Assembly (NCBI GenBank): GCA_973895155.1
Contig: OZ316894.1
Span: 7,874,001 to 7,938,000 of the forward strand
Direction of reading: 5' to 3'
DNA from: Marsupella aquatica
Taxonomy: Eukaryota; Marchantiophyta
DNA: 64,000 nucleotides
Part shown: positions 47,085 through 58,700 of the stretch, one piece after another
Position numbering within the stretch: position 1 is the stretch's first letter
Layout: every line of letters begins with the position of its first letter
Position numbers and translations under genes: made by a program
Notes under the pieces: generated by a model
Database searches by the model: none
What the model was told of the DNA's origin: nothing
The model's input: the letters and a program-made list of their open reading frames with translations, nothing else

Positions 47085-48385
47085 TGTAAGGGGCGAGTGA
47101 GATTTAAGATGACACATGGCAGCAATGGAGAATGCCATAGGCTGCAAGAGGGCACTAACAGGCAAACAATGATTGAGGGAGCGACCCAAAAGGGAAGGGA
47201 GCAAGGCGGAAATAAAAGCCTTAGAGCGAGGCGGAAAAAAAATCCCAAGAGCGAGGCAAAAACAAAAGCCCTAGAGCGAGGCAAGAGGGAGGCAAGGAGT
47301 GAGGAGACAAGAGAGGAGGCAAGAGGGAGGCAAGGAAATGAGGCCTCAAGCGCAAGGCTTGCCTTCCTATACCCCCTGCGAGCGAGGAGTCCGAGGAGGC
47401 AAGGATCCGAGAGGGTACGGAGGCATCAATGCGCGCCAATGATGGAGACCCTCCTCGCTGCATGTGATCGTGAGTCACCGATGGTGTGACCACTCATGAC
47501 CACTCACGACTCACCTACCGATTTTAAACTTCCGAGCTGTCAGCGGTGTGTGCTTGCAACTCACCTATCACTCGTGAGTGATTGGCTGACACCCTATCCG
47601 ATGTCTACTTGTGTGCTGGGTGCGTGCCTCATCCACCCGTGCCCGATCTGTTGGTGTCCACTCGTGTGCTGGGTAATGTGTGGGCTTTTTGCCTCGGGGG
47701 GTCACTATATGAAGGGTCATACATCACGTGCGACGGTTTGGGTCATTTATGATCCCCCTAAGTCACTTTCTAGAAAGTTATATGGCACCAATCATGTGAT
47801 GACACGTATGCATTTTGCAATTAAACAACCCTATATTTCCATAGAAGACTTAATAAGTCTTCCGCCAAAACCATTTAAATGGCCCTATACTTCGTCGCAC
47901 ATGATATGCCACTTCCATGGAAGTGACCCCCCCGAGTTTTTTGCCTCTCAAACTGAGTATAGACCTCCCACAATCCATTTTTTGGTTCATTGTCATTTAG
48001 ACAGTGATTGGTACGATCACTGACTCTCCTCTGTCCGAGTGCCTTGTTTAGGTCCGCATGGTTGAATGCAAGGTTTAGTAAGGGCACTGGTGAGCACTGT
48101 GGTGCTAAGAGTTACAATGCTGGCATCCAAGGTACCCATTTAGCTTGTACAAGGGTGGGCAGAGATATATTGCGGAGCAGGTTAGTGATTTTATTTATTT
48201 ATCTTAGAAGTACTAGCTCAACTACATTTAATTCAATACCTTTAAGCCAAACCTAGATTAAGATTTACACATTAGGTTCTAGATCATATATTTTACTCAT
48301 TTCTAGACCTTTATCCACAGTCTAGCATGTGTAGAACTTACTGTACCCCTTTATGTGATTACTAACATAGTTTCTAGAAGTGGGT
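47085..48385. other. Intergenic region between diverging element genes
   Basis: It separates the minus-strand cargo genes from the plus-strand transposase-like gene. It begins with purine-rich GAGGCAAG repeats (47220-47400) and then becomes unremarkable. It is the natural place for a bidirectional promoter, but no specific signal can be called. Confidence 0.4.
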
Positions 48386-49553
48386 CGGAATTATTTCATG
48401 CCGACCTGACTATGTCATCTTAACTAGCATTTTAAACTGGTATATAAAAGCATAAGCAAGATAGTTTCACAAATAGTTTTGACATAATTTCAACTTAATA
48501 GTTGGAGTAGGGTCTAAATAATTCCGACCCAACTTGTCAATGTTTAGTCAATTAAATCATTTTAAGACATATTGTTGGAGGAGGGTCAAAATAATTCCGA
48601 CCCGACTTGTAAATGTTTAGTCAATTCAATCATTTTAAGACATATTGTTGGAGGAGGGTCGAAATAATTCCGACCCAACTTGTAAATGTTTAGTCAATTC
48701 ATTTGAAGGCATATTGTTGGAGGAGGGTCAAAATAATTCTGACCCGACTTGTAAATGTTTAGTCAATTCAATCATTTTTAGACATAATGTTGGAGGAGGG
48801 TCGAAATAATTCTGACCCGACTTGAATGTATTTAGGGTTTTGAGTGATTTTACAATATTTTTTGGAGGAGAGTCCAGATTTTGAAACATGATTGTAACAT
48901 GGGGAACTTAACAATTTCTAACTTTATTTGAATACAAATAGTCCGCTATCATGATCAATTTTACACGAGCGGAATTATTTCATGCCGACCTGACTATGTC
49001 ATCTTAACTAGCATTTTAAACTGGTATATAAAAGCATAAGCAAGATAGTTTCACAAATAGTTTTGACATAATTTCAACTTAATAGTTGGAGTAGGGTCTA
49101 AATAATTCCGACCCAACTTGTCAATGTTTAGTCAATTAAATCATTTTAAGACATATTGTTGGAGGAGGGTCAAAATAATTCCGACCCGACTTGTAAATGT
49201 TTAGTCAATTCAATCATTTTAAGACATATTGTTGGAGGAGGGTCGAAATAATTCCGACCCAACTTGTAAATGTTTAGTCAATTCATTTGAAGGCATATTG
49301 TTGGAGGAGGGTCAAAATAATTCTGACCCGACTTGTAAATGTTTAGTCAATTCAATCATTTTTAGACATAATGTTGGAGGAGGGTCGAAATAATTCTGAC
49401 CCGACTTGAATGTATTTAGGGTTTTGAGTGATTTTACAATATTTTTTGGAGGAGAGTCCAGATTTTGAAACATGATTGTAACATGGGGAACTTAACAATT
49501 TCTAACTTTATTTGAATACAAATAGTCCGCTATCATGATCAATTTTACACGAG
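48386..49553 (+). repeat. Perfect 584-bp tandem duplication with internal palindromes
   Basis: Unit 1 is 48386-48969 and unit 2 is 48970-49553. By eye they are identical and without indels. Each unit contains five copies, spaced 69-73 bp (starting 48510, 48583, 48656, 48725 and 48798 in unit 1), of an imperfect palindrome with arms GGGTCG / CGACCC around AAATAATTC. The end of unit 2 supplies the ATG (49535) of the transposase-like gene. Unit 1 carries the same ATG at 48951 but then runs into unit 2. The repeats are candidate promoter or transposase-binding sequence. Confidence 0.95.
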
Positions 49554-52500
49554 GGGATGAAGTGTCATTGGTGATCGATGGATTTGAAACGGCAATTGGG
49601 ATAGTTCAAAAGGTTGACCCCCAGGATACTATACAAAACATTTGTCTAGGGGATAATCGAATTGGGGTATTGATCGAAAAGTGTTTTGATGGATCGCGTC
49701 AACTTCCATTTCCTTCGCCCAAATTTTCTACATTGGCTGAGGCAATTGACTCCTGCGTGATTTGGGATTGTGCATTGGCATACTTGAGGTCATCAACTCA
49801 GCGTCGAAGAATCAATGTCGATGATTTCTCTTTGGCTGGAGATGCTGGAAATGATAAATCCAAAATTGATGCAAGGGTTGAAGAGGACGTGTTCAAGGAA
49901 GGAGATGAAGTTCAGATGTTCATTTTTGATCAGTTGGTTGCAAATGGAGTCGTTTTCAAGACAAATCTGATGGATATTTGTCATACTGAAACACTCGGGG
50001 TTGGTCGCATCAGTATAAGAATATCTGATATTGTTAAGGGAAATCAAAAATTGCCATACTCGCACCCTAGAGCTGATACAATAGAAGAGGCCTTGCATAC
50101 CTGGGTTATCTGGGATGTTGCACATGTTTCTAGAAAGGGCACTCTACGAGATTTTGGCGTGTTTGGTAGTTCAAATATTTTCAATGATCTTCCATTAAAA
50201 GATTTTACACTACGTTCCAACTGGATGGCGGAGGAGGTTGATTTGTATGACGCTTCTCGTTGTCGGAAGGTTGCAACAGGTGTTATCACGGTCCCATTTG
50301 AAACAGGTGCCATTGACGATGAACTTCTTGGTGCAGATCATGTTGGTGTTGCTGTTGTGAATATCAATGAACCCGAATTATTTCCAAATATCCGTGTTGG
50401 TACCCTGACTTGGTGAGGTGGGAAATCAAATCCCTTCTATTGATTTCGTCTCAAAGGTTTCTTGGGGATATCCTTGAGGAAGTTTCAGAGAAGTGGATGG
50501 AGTCGGGTCGAACTAAGGGCGATCCGGATTTGGATGGTGATGGTAAACCTACAAAAAGACCATACAATTTCATTAGGAGGACAAAAATTGATCTTGAGGA
50601 GAAGAAGAAAAGGCATTTGGAGTCGAGGGCACTTTTGAAAATTAACGAGGAGTCCATTGATTCCATCCAAAGAGAAGGTTGTTGCAAGCTAAAGTGTTGC
50701 TTGAACATGCCCAGGGAGGACTTAGAGGCAATGAGGAGGGAATACCATGGAATGTCAAGTGACAACAAAACAAGTCACATCTTTAGTCTCTTTGGGTGTA
50801 GAGAGGAGCAAGTCAAGAGAAAGGGATTTTTTGTTCTAAAGGGACGTGTGGTTTGTAAAGATGCATTTATTAAAATGCATGGGTTCAGTACAACAAAGTA
50901 CTATGACTACAAAAATAAATACGAAGCTGGTTGCACAATTGGTTTCCATGGAAATCAGGGACTCACAACGGAAGACACGATCAAGCACTTTGCACGCTCG
51001 CGCCTTGTTGGAGTCCATTTTAATCCAAAATGGGGAACCAATGCCACATCTTCCCTATGGTGGGTCCAACGGCACTGACACTATTGAATATCGGCTCCCA
51101 TCTTGTTTTACTAAGAAGGAGATTTTCCAAGTGGTGTTTACCAAGATGGAATTAGATGGGTTTGCTAAGGTTACTGAAGTTACTATGTACAACATCTGGA
51201 AAAACTCATTTGATAATTTTGACTTTCACAAGGGAAGTGCATTTGCCAAGTGCACATTTTGCACTAAGTTCAAAGATCAATTGATGCGGGAGAAGAGAAA
51301 AAAAGAGCGTGCAGAGATTGAAGAGAAAAGAGTGCGACATCTTTGTGAACAAATGTCAAGAAGATATGTTTACTATGCTCATAGGGTTCTTGCAAAGAAG
51401 GATCCTCAAAACTATCTTTGCATTATTCACGATAAGATGGATCAAGCCAAGATTGGATCCCCAGGTTGGTCCCCACTCCAAAATCCCTCTCTGGTAGTGG
51501 TCAGCCTTTGCCTATTGCTCTTACTGGGATGTTAACCCATGGAAGAGATCCTGGAGTGTATGCACATTCCAGTTTCACTGGACTTTGGCCTGGAGATGCA
51601 GACTTTACCGTGACATCTTTGGCCAAATGCCTCTGAGATTTGGAAGATTACACAGGAGACAAAACTGGAGACCTTCTTGAGGGATTGAATTGGAATGCAA
51701 CTAGGCCAATATTTCAGTCCCTTCTAGACTTTGAAGCATTTCTGGCCGGTTACTTGGAACCCAAAAATGTTTCAATTGTTCGATTTCAAGGCATTGAAGA
51801 TGGTGAGGAGACTAAAAAGTCAAGTACAGTGGATGTTGGTTCTAAGGATGATCCTGAGACTACTAGGGGCTCTTTCAAGCCCTTACCAAGGCACCTAACG
51901 TTGCAGATGGACAAATTCAGGGAAAGATAACAAAAATCAATATGTGATGGCATTTTGCACTGAGCTTGTTAGCAGGGGGGTGTTTGAAACTGTGCAAATG
52001 TCATTCCTCATGGTTGGCCACACCCATGAAGACGTGGATGCATTATTTTCTCAAGTATCCAAACAGGTCAGATACAAAGAGGTTGCTACCCTCTTGGGGT
52101 TGATGGCTGAGGTTTGGGAGTGTGAAAGCATTCATCCTGTACCACGATTGATTCAAGAGGTTGCATCTTACAAGGAGTATTTGAAAACTTTCCAGGTGAA
52201 AGAGATAGAAGGTCACTCAAAACCAGTGGCATTTCTTTTCTCCACGAGGGATAATGTGCCAGTGTATCAATATAAAGCACATGTCAAGCAACCTTGGCTT
52301 CCGGCAATGGGGAGGTCCATTTGGAGAACTGATCCCATCACAAATGCGCTCATTTTACCGGAAGGCCAACCATTTGCAAAACCTATATCATTGAACTGGG
52401 GATGTACAAAAGAAGGCTGGCCCGAAGGCTGGAGAAATCATCCCATTCCTTAATCGCTATATTGATTTCTTGAAGAAAAGTTGTAAGGATGAGACCTCTG

Positions 52501-53254
52501 CAGCATATAAAGAGAGATTTCCTCTGGTCAAATATTGGGAGAATCTTGTGCAAGCACTGTCCGAGGAACTTACAATAGAAGGGGAGGGGGAAAGACATTT
52601 GCCATTGACAACTGATTTTTGGCCAAAGATTAACCATGGCACAAGTTACAAGATGATTTTGGGGACATCTCAGCCGTCAAGTGAACCTTCTCAAAATCCA
52701 GAGATGATGGACCTTCAAAATGAGTACATGGAAGAGATGGAAGATCAAGCTGCACCCTTTGTTGGTGCACGACAAGAACGAGAACCTACACGTTGGATTC
52801 CTCTACAAGATATTCAAGAAGGTCACTTTGTATTTTTACGTCCAGAGGATGAATGGGAACAAGGAAATGGCAAAGGGCATTTCTGGTTGGTTCGAGCTTT
52901 GGGTGGTGTGGATCCAAACCATGAGGTTCCCTCAACAGATTTGCAACATATTGAAGGGTCTTCTTCAACGTCTGTTGAGAGCATTCCTAAGTTCCTATGT
53001 TCCAAGTACAATGGTGGAGGCCTAAACATGGTAAGCATGATGCAAAGGATGATGTTCGATATGAACGTTGCTTTCAAACCACTAAGACTTGGGAGCTGGA
53101 TCCTGGGTTTGACAATGTTACTCAAAGTTGGCAGTTTGCAAATTCTGCAATGTATGGGTTTAAGTCAGGTGCTAAAGAACAAAATATTATGGATAGAGGT
53201 TTGACAATTCCTAAGAATGTTTTGAAAACTCTCAAATTTACATGGAAGGTATAA
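49535..53254 (+). pseudogene. Transposase-like gene with DUF8039-like repeats and DUF7869-like core, multiply frameshifted
   Basis: The N-terminal part (49535-50416) holds two full and one partial repeat of about 85-100 residues (GDEVSLVIDG.ETAIGIVQKV ... LPFPSPKFSTLAEAIDS.VIWD), resembling plant transposon DUF8039. Next come a Cys-rich segment (EGCCKLKCCLNM, VCKDAFIKMHGFSTTKYYDY), an IEYRLPSCFTKKEIF segment, CTFCTKFKDQL, HDKMDQAKIGSPG, HGRDPGVYAHSSFTGLWP and SFLMVGHTHEDVDALFSQVS, the last being the hallmark I associate with DUF7869 proteins. The C-terminus (VQWWRPKHG ... TIPKNVLKTLKFTWKV) is chromo-like at its start. The frame breaks near 50400, 51040, 51470, 51911, 52430 and 52990, and a TGA interrupts at about 51632. 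A nuclease fold and transposase role are inferred from context and remembered family company, not shown. Confidence 0.6.
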
Positions 53255-53835
53255 TTGATGAGTAGATTGATAGAACTCGTAGGTTACAAGTCTCCACTCA
53301 AATGACTTGTGATTAAGAGGGTCGAGTTGATTTCCATGCGTTTGTCTAAAGTGAGAGAACAAGACAATCAAATTAATACTCTATGATCTCTCAAAGTTAT
53401 TGAATGGACTTTCTTATAATTATTATTTTATTTGTCTTAGTATATTTTAATTCTAGAAAATGATGCCATTTCATTCCTTCTAGTAGGTTGGATATCATCC
53501 TAGTTAACTTTGTCTAGACAGTATAGTCATTCCATTGTATTGGTGCTTAGTTAGATATCTTACTCAAGCTAAATGTTTTGAATATAGATGCTATCCAAGC
53601 TTATATGTTATTACTAGATTCTATCTATTTTCCAACCAAATGAATACTTTTATCACCCAAATGTTTTTTAATATCATCCAATTTAACATTTTACTTTCCC
53701 AAAATTTCATTTTTTTGTCCCCAAATTTACATTTAATGATGCTTGAATTTTCATTTTTCATCTTCCAAATTTACAATTTTCATGCCTAAAACTATGTTTT
53801 TAAATCGCCAAATTTCCCTATATCCTTTATAATTT

Positions 53836-53857
53836 CAGTTTTAATGAATATAGTGAT
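53836..53857 (-). repeat. Right terminal inverted repeat of the large element
   Basis: It is the exact reverse complement of the left terminus and is followed by CCAC, the duplicated target, which overlaps the 5' splice site region of the SERAC1-like exon ending at 53862. The stretch 53255-53835 holds no gene, only AT-rich subterminal sequence. Confidence 0.9.
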
Positions 53858-53861
53858 CCAC

Positions 53862-54834
53862 TTCTATTGAGAGTGTCGCAAAAATTGCCATTGTTTTGCA
53901 ATGACTAGATTTCTGCCATTTTACAAAGTCAACTATCATTCGGCATGTCTCTGTACTGAACACTTCTAGGGGACTCAACAAGGAACCCTTACTCGGATGG
54001 TTTTTTGTCGATTCTGCTAGTTCAGAGCCTTGAAAGGGTGTAGCATAGTAAAAAACTCCTCTTATGCTCTTCAGGAAGGAATTCAATTGTTGCAAAACAA
54101 CAGAGCTGGTTGACAGCTTTAAAAATTCCTCAGTTTAGTTAACATGTCCCGCTTATCCTGCATTGCTTTTACTAGGCTCATGATAATAAGCCCACCAACA
54201 CCATGTCCAACCAAAAAGATCGGGCTACTTGTTTCATAAGGAGGTTTCTTATAAATTGCAAGAATGTCTTGCCTCAAATTCTCTCCGAGTAAATGCAAGT
54301 CCATGTGGCCGCCACACGGGGTCTTCCATCTGCTAGCATCATAACGAGCAGACAAAATTCTGGACTCCGGATACTTTGACTTAAGCCAATCTCGTGGCCA
54401 ACATTCAAGAGGAACAGTTGTTGACATCCATGATTGCACATGTGGGTTGTCAAGCTGTTTCCAAAGAATGTCATGGAAAAAAATAATTTCTGCCTTTGGA
54501 TCTTTCGGATCAGTGAGCGGGGTGTGAAACGCATATATTGAATCATTGTACTGCACACGAGGAATAATATCTGAGCAACAATCAATAAGATGCAATACAA
54601 GGAAAAACTCAACAGACTGATGTGCCAGAAATCTTGAATCTGGACAAAGACATCAAGTATGCGAAAAAGAGACTCCTCATCATGACTAAAGAGAAAAGCT
54701 ATTCCCTAACGTATTCCTGTATTGCTAAGGCATTGATAAAGCTTGTGAGCATAACACAAGCTCTTAGAAAGGCTTTTATGAGATACCTTAAGCAGATCCG
54801 GGGTAAAACTTCCGGTAGTGGATGCAGATGCCAT
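53862..54834 (-). pseudogene. SERAC1-like alpha/beta-hydrolase, 5' exons, frameshifted
   Basis: Proposed exon 1 is 54834-54787 (16 codons, donor AAG/GTATCT). Exon 2 is 54550-53862. It reads DPKDPKAEIIFFHDILW, LECWPRDWLKSKYPESRIL, IFLVGHGVGGLIIMSLVKAM and, in another frame, GVFYYATPFQGSELAES, which is the order of SERAC1-like alpha/beta-hydrolases (lipid-remodelling or esterase-like; plant members poorly characterised). Two defects are visible. The lipase elbow G-H-S-x-G-G reads GHGVGG, so the Ser nucleophile is Gly. A T run at about 54118-54122 is one base short, shifting the frame between KRDMLTKLRNF and KLSTSSVVLQQL. The exon ends SIE at 53862, where the donor region is the target duplication of the large element. 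Exon 1 is a weaker inference than exon 2. Confidence 0.72.
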
Positions 54835-55337
54835 CGGCACAAGAAGGAACGGGGAAGAAGACAATTATAGTCTCTTGCCTGGAAGAACGGCAATTGACCG
54901 ACCTACAAAAATAATTCCAATCTTCGAAGACTTGTCAGTAATTGGCATTATGATAATTAATCTAAACAAGGTGGCAACTCTAGATATTTGAAGAAAAGCA
55001 ACCCTTCAATAAACACCCAGACAACCATACCGCAGCGTCAACGGCCGTCGCCACCATTACCGTCGAAATCGATCACCTGCCCCCGCTGCTAGTTTTCCAA
55101 AACAAGCGCAGCCTGAACGGCCGTCGCCTGAACGGCCGTCCCGCTACTCTTTCCTCCTTTCGCAATTTGCGACCGTGATTTTTCGTCCCTTCATTATTTC
55201 AATCATCGGAATGAAACGAGACTTCTCTTTCTAAAGGCAGAGCGGAAAAAACAACAACGAGATCACCGTGTTTGATCGGCACACAATTGCGTCGACCAAT
55301 TTTGTTTCTGATTCGAGCGATGTATGGCATATGTTGC
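54835..55337. other. Upstream region between SERAC1-like gene and copia 2
   Basis: It contains a local repeat of AACGGCCGTCGCC-type sequence (55038-55142) and then the left flank of copia 2. Joining 55337 directly to 60787 restores the pre-insertion sequence CATATGTTGCTGCATTTG, so this DNA was originally the upstream region of the F-box/kelch gene. Confidence 0.5.
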
Positions 55338-55599
55338 TGTTGGAAACTACGATCTTCAGTACCTTGTTTTCCCCTTCCGTATACGGGCCCACTTTCTATT
55401 CATTGTCGTCTTCTGTCCCTTGCTGCTTACCTTTAGATCTAGGTTGCATCCATCTGATGCTTTCGCCCCTTCTCTTGGGCTCTTCTACTATGCGGCGCCT
55501 CTTTGTCGCCCCCTGCACTCCTTGCCCTTTCCCCGAGTACTTATGTGCTTCCCGTTGGCTGTTCCGGTATCTTAGTCATGCTAGATAGTTTTATCAACA
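55338..55599 (+). repeat. Copia 2 5' LTR, 262 bp
   Basis: It begins TGTTGGAAAC and ends TTTTATCAACA, giving 5-bp inverted termini, and is directly followed by the primer binding site. Confidence 0.95.
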
Positions 55600-55611
55600 T
55601 GGTATCAGAGC
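55600..55611 (+). other. Copia 2 primer binding site
   Basis: TGGTATCAGAGC, complementary to initiator tRNA-Met, abuts the 5' LTR with no spacer. Confidence 0.92.
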
Positions 55612-55729
55612 AAGGTTAGCTCTCCCGTGACTAAGATCCAACGCTAGACTTAGATGAGAGTTCTCTGAGTTTGAGCGACCTGTCCCTCCGTCTATTTCAG
55701 TTGGTGAGAGTTCCCAACGTGATCTAGCC

Positions 55730-58700
55730 ATGGACCTAGCTAGAATATTCAGTGAAGCTGACAAGCTAGATGGAGAAAGCAACCACATCACGTGGAGCTT
55801 ACAAGTCCAGACCCTGCTCGAGCGAGACGAGGTATGGGATGAACTGAAGTTCGCTGACGAAGACAGCGACAACACTGACACAACCAACGTTGCTACAGTA
55901 GAGGATGAGATTGTCCTCACTCCCAAGGAACGCAAGAAGAAGATCATCAAGGCCAAGTCCATTCTGATGGCCACCGTCAAGACCAAGTTCCTCCATGTCG
56001 TTGCTTCATATGGCAACGATCCTGTTGCCTGCTGGCAGCACTTCAAGCAGCGCTTTCGAGGTGACCTTCTCCAACGCAGACTTCTCCTCGAACAGAAGCT
56101 GCATAAAGTCAAGATGACTGAAGGCAGTAACATCGAAGACTACCTCAGGGAAGTAGAAAGCATCACTTCCCAACTCTCCATGATTAATGCCACTGTTGAC
56201 AACTCCCGTCTCATTCACATTGTTCTAGGCGGGTTACCCCATAGCTGGGGTCCCTTTGTATCCAGCTTTGGCGCTGATTTATCTAGAACCCATACACCCA
56301 AGTTCTCCTCCCTTGTGGAACGTATGCAGGCTGAGGCTTTCTGGAGGAAAGGGAAACGAGAGGAAGTTGCTGAAGAAGCCCTTCTCGCTCGCTTTTCTCG
56401 ACCTGCTGTCAGAGGCCGTGTCTCTCACCGACCCTCTCGCCCAGGGGACTACCGTGGATCCATTGCTGACAACCGCAGTCACCCGCCTGCTCCTGTTCCA
56501 CGTCGCACGACTGGCTCGTGCAACTATTGCAGCAAATCTGGCCATTGGGAAGTTGAGTGCGACCTGAAGAAGCTAGATGATCAAATCTCCCAGCTGATGA
56601 TTCGTGCAGGGAACCTTCGTCGAATCAAACCCCAGGCACACCTCACGGAGTTCACTCCAGACCCTGAGGATTTTGATCCATTTCCAGAGATGCACGAGGA
56701 AGAGATTGCTGCCAACCTTACCGAATTCAGAAACACCTCTCAAGATTGGTACATGGACTCCGGTGCTAGCAATCACATCACTGGACATCGCTCAGCATTA
56801 GAGACTTTCCAGCAGGCTGGCCCTTCTGGTCCTGGTGTAACCACTGCTAGCAGTAACACTTTGCCCATTGCTGGCAATGGCACTGCTCATGTTGACAATA
56901 AAGCTATCAACAATGTTCTTTACGTGCCTGGTGTTCACAAAAATCTTATGTCTGTGGGCAAACTTGCCGATGCTGGTCATCTTATTTTGTTTGACTCTAA
57001 GTCTTGCTTAGTGTTTGACAAAGACAACCCATCATCCGTCTTTCTCCAGGCATCTCGATCACCGCGGAACAGTTTGTATCAACTGTCGTCCTCCGGCTCT
57101 TATCCTCCGCCTTGTTTGACACATGAAGCGAATACCATCACCAATGTGGAGACTGACATTGTCGACTTATGGCACCGGCGTCTGGCTCATCTCAACTTTC
57201 AACTGCACATCACATGACTGCCCAACACCTCGTTACTGGTGTTCCCTTGCTCTCCTTTCAGAAAAAGCAATGTACGTCATGTATCCTCGGCAAAACTCAT
57301 CGTGACAATGTCCCCAAGCACTCCATTCGACGCACATCACGTGTTTTGGATCTGGTGCATTCTGATCTTTGCGGACCCATCCACTCCAGCTCCCCCGTCA
57401 AGTACATCTTGACCTTCATCGACGATTTTACCCGTTTTACGTGGGTCTATTATCTCTCTCACAAACATGAGACTTTCCGCTGCTTCAAGACGTTCAAAAC
57501 TGCTGCCGAAAATCAATTTGGCACCAAGCTCTCCTGTTTACGCTCTGATCGAGGTGGCGAATACTTGTCCCAAGAATTTATTGAGTTCTGTAGCCACCAC
57601 GGGATTCGCCGTCAACTGACTGCCCCTAGTACCCCCCACCAAAATGGGGTAGCTGAACGCAAAAATCGCACTTTACTTGAGGCCGCCAGGAGTATATATG
57701 TTGAGGGTAAATATCCTCGCTTCCTCTGGCCTGAGGCAGTCAAAGCTGCCACCTATGTTCTCAATCGATGTTCCACTCGGGCCCTTCATCTCTCGACGCC
57801 CTTTGAGGCTCTCTATGGTATGAAGCCTGATCTCTCTCACCTCCGTGTCCTTGGCTGCTCAGCTTTTGTTTGCCTCCCTACTAAGTCCGATGGGAAATTT
57901 GGCTCGCGAGCTATCCCTTCTGTCTTCATTGGTTATGACCTCAACACCAAAGGCTACCGCTGTTTTGACCCCCTCTCTCGTCGGATCCTTATCTCCTCCA
58001 ATGTCACCTTTATTGAAGACTCCCCTGGAGATTTTTGTGCTCCTCCTGCCCAGTCAGACATTTTTCTTGACCTTCTCCCGGCAACTGAGGCTCCTTCTGA
58101 GCCAGAAGGGGACGAACATCATGTTCTTGACCATGCTGCTCACGATGCCCCTAGCAATCTTGATGGGACCCAGCTCCCCAATGACAACACCATCAAGGAC
58201 GTTGCTGACCTTGGCAATCACGGTGGGACTCATGTCCACAATGTCGACCCCACCATCGACGAGGCTCCTCCTCTGCCCTGTAACTCCACCCTTGCTCCAA
58301 ATGTTCAGATTAATCCGCTACCAAAACGCCGCGGGTCAAGGGCCAGGCAGCTTCCAGCCTGGGCTCGTAGTGGGGACTATGAAATGCATATCCCGGAGGA
58401 TGTAGACTTATGCATTATCGAAACCGCTAACCCTGTTAGTGACACTATTGCCTTCCGTGATGCTATACAAGACCCTGGCTGGTGCAGTGCTATGCAGGAA
58501 GAATATGACAGCTTGATTAAAAATGAGACATGGGACCTTGTGGAGTTACCCCCGGGGAGATGTGCAATTTCATCAAAATGGCTGTACAAATCTAAACCTA
58601 TCCATGACGCCGATAATCCAACGCGCGCACGTCTTAAAGCTCGTCTTGTTGCTAGGGGTCTTGAACAGCAACCTGGCATAGATTATAATGACACTTTTGC

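Larger units (their letters stand above)
38974..53857. mobile_element. 14.9-kb TIR-bounded DNA element with ParB/methyltransferase/phosphatase cargo
   Basis: Perfect 22-bp terminal inverted repeats, starting ATCACTATATTCATTAAAAC, lie at 38974-38995 and in reverse complement at 53836-53857. They are flanked by a 4-bp duplication CCAC (38970-38973 and 53858-53861). Both ends have AT-rich subterminal DNA with repeated CCCAAATTT/CCCAAAATTT motifs. The element sits in a SERAC1-like gene, between exons that fit together in phase. Inside are a decayed transposase-like gene on the plus strand (right half) and, on the minus strand, a lysine-rich protein, a ParB-like exon and a methyltransferase-like/HAD-phosphatase gene. 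The termini contain CACTA, but a CACTA-type start would not give matching 3-bp flanks, and the coding content is not En/Spm-like as far as I can tell. Superfamily unassigned. Confidence 0.85.

Noticed and set aside
47034-47489. 151-codon plus-strand frame with Arg/Glu-rich repeats
   Set aside because: It is the antisense and upstream reading of purine-rich GAGGCAAG repeats near the lysine-rich gene start.
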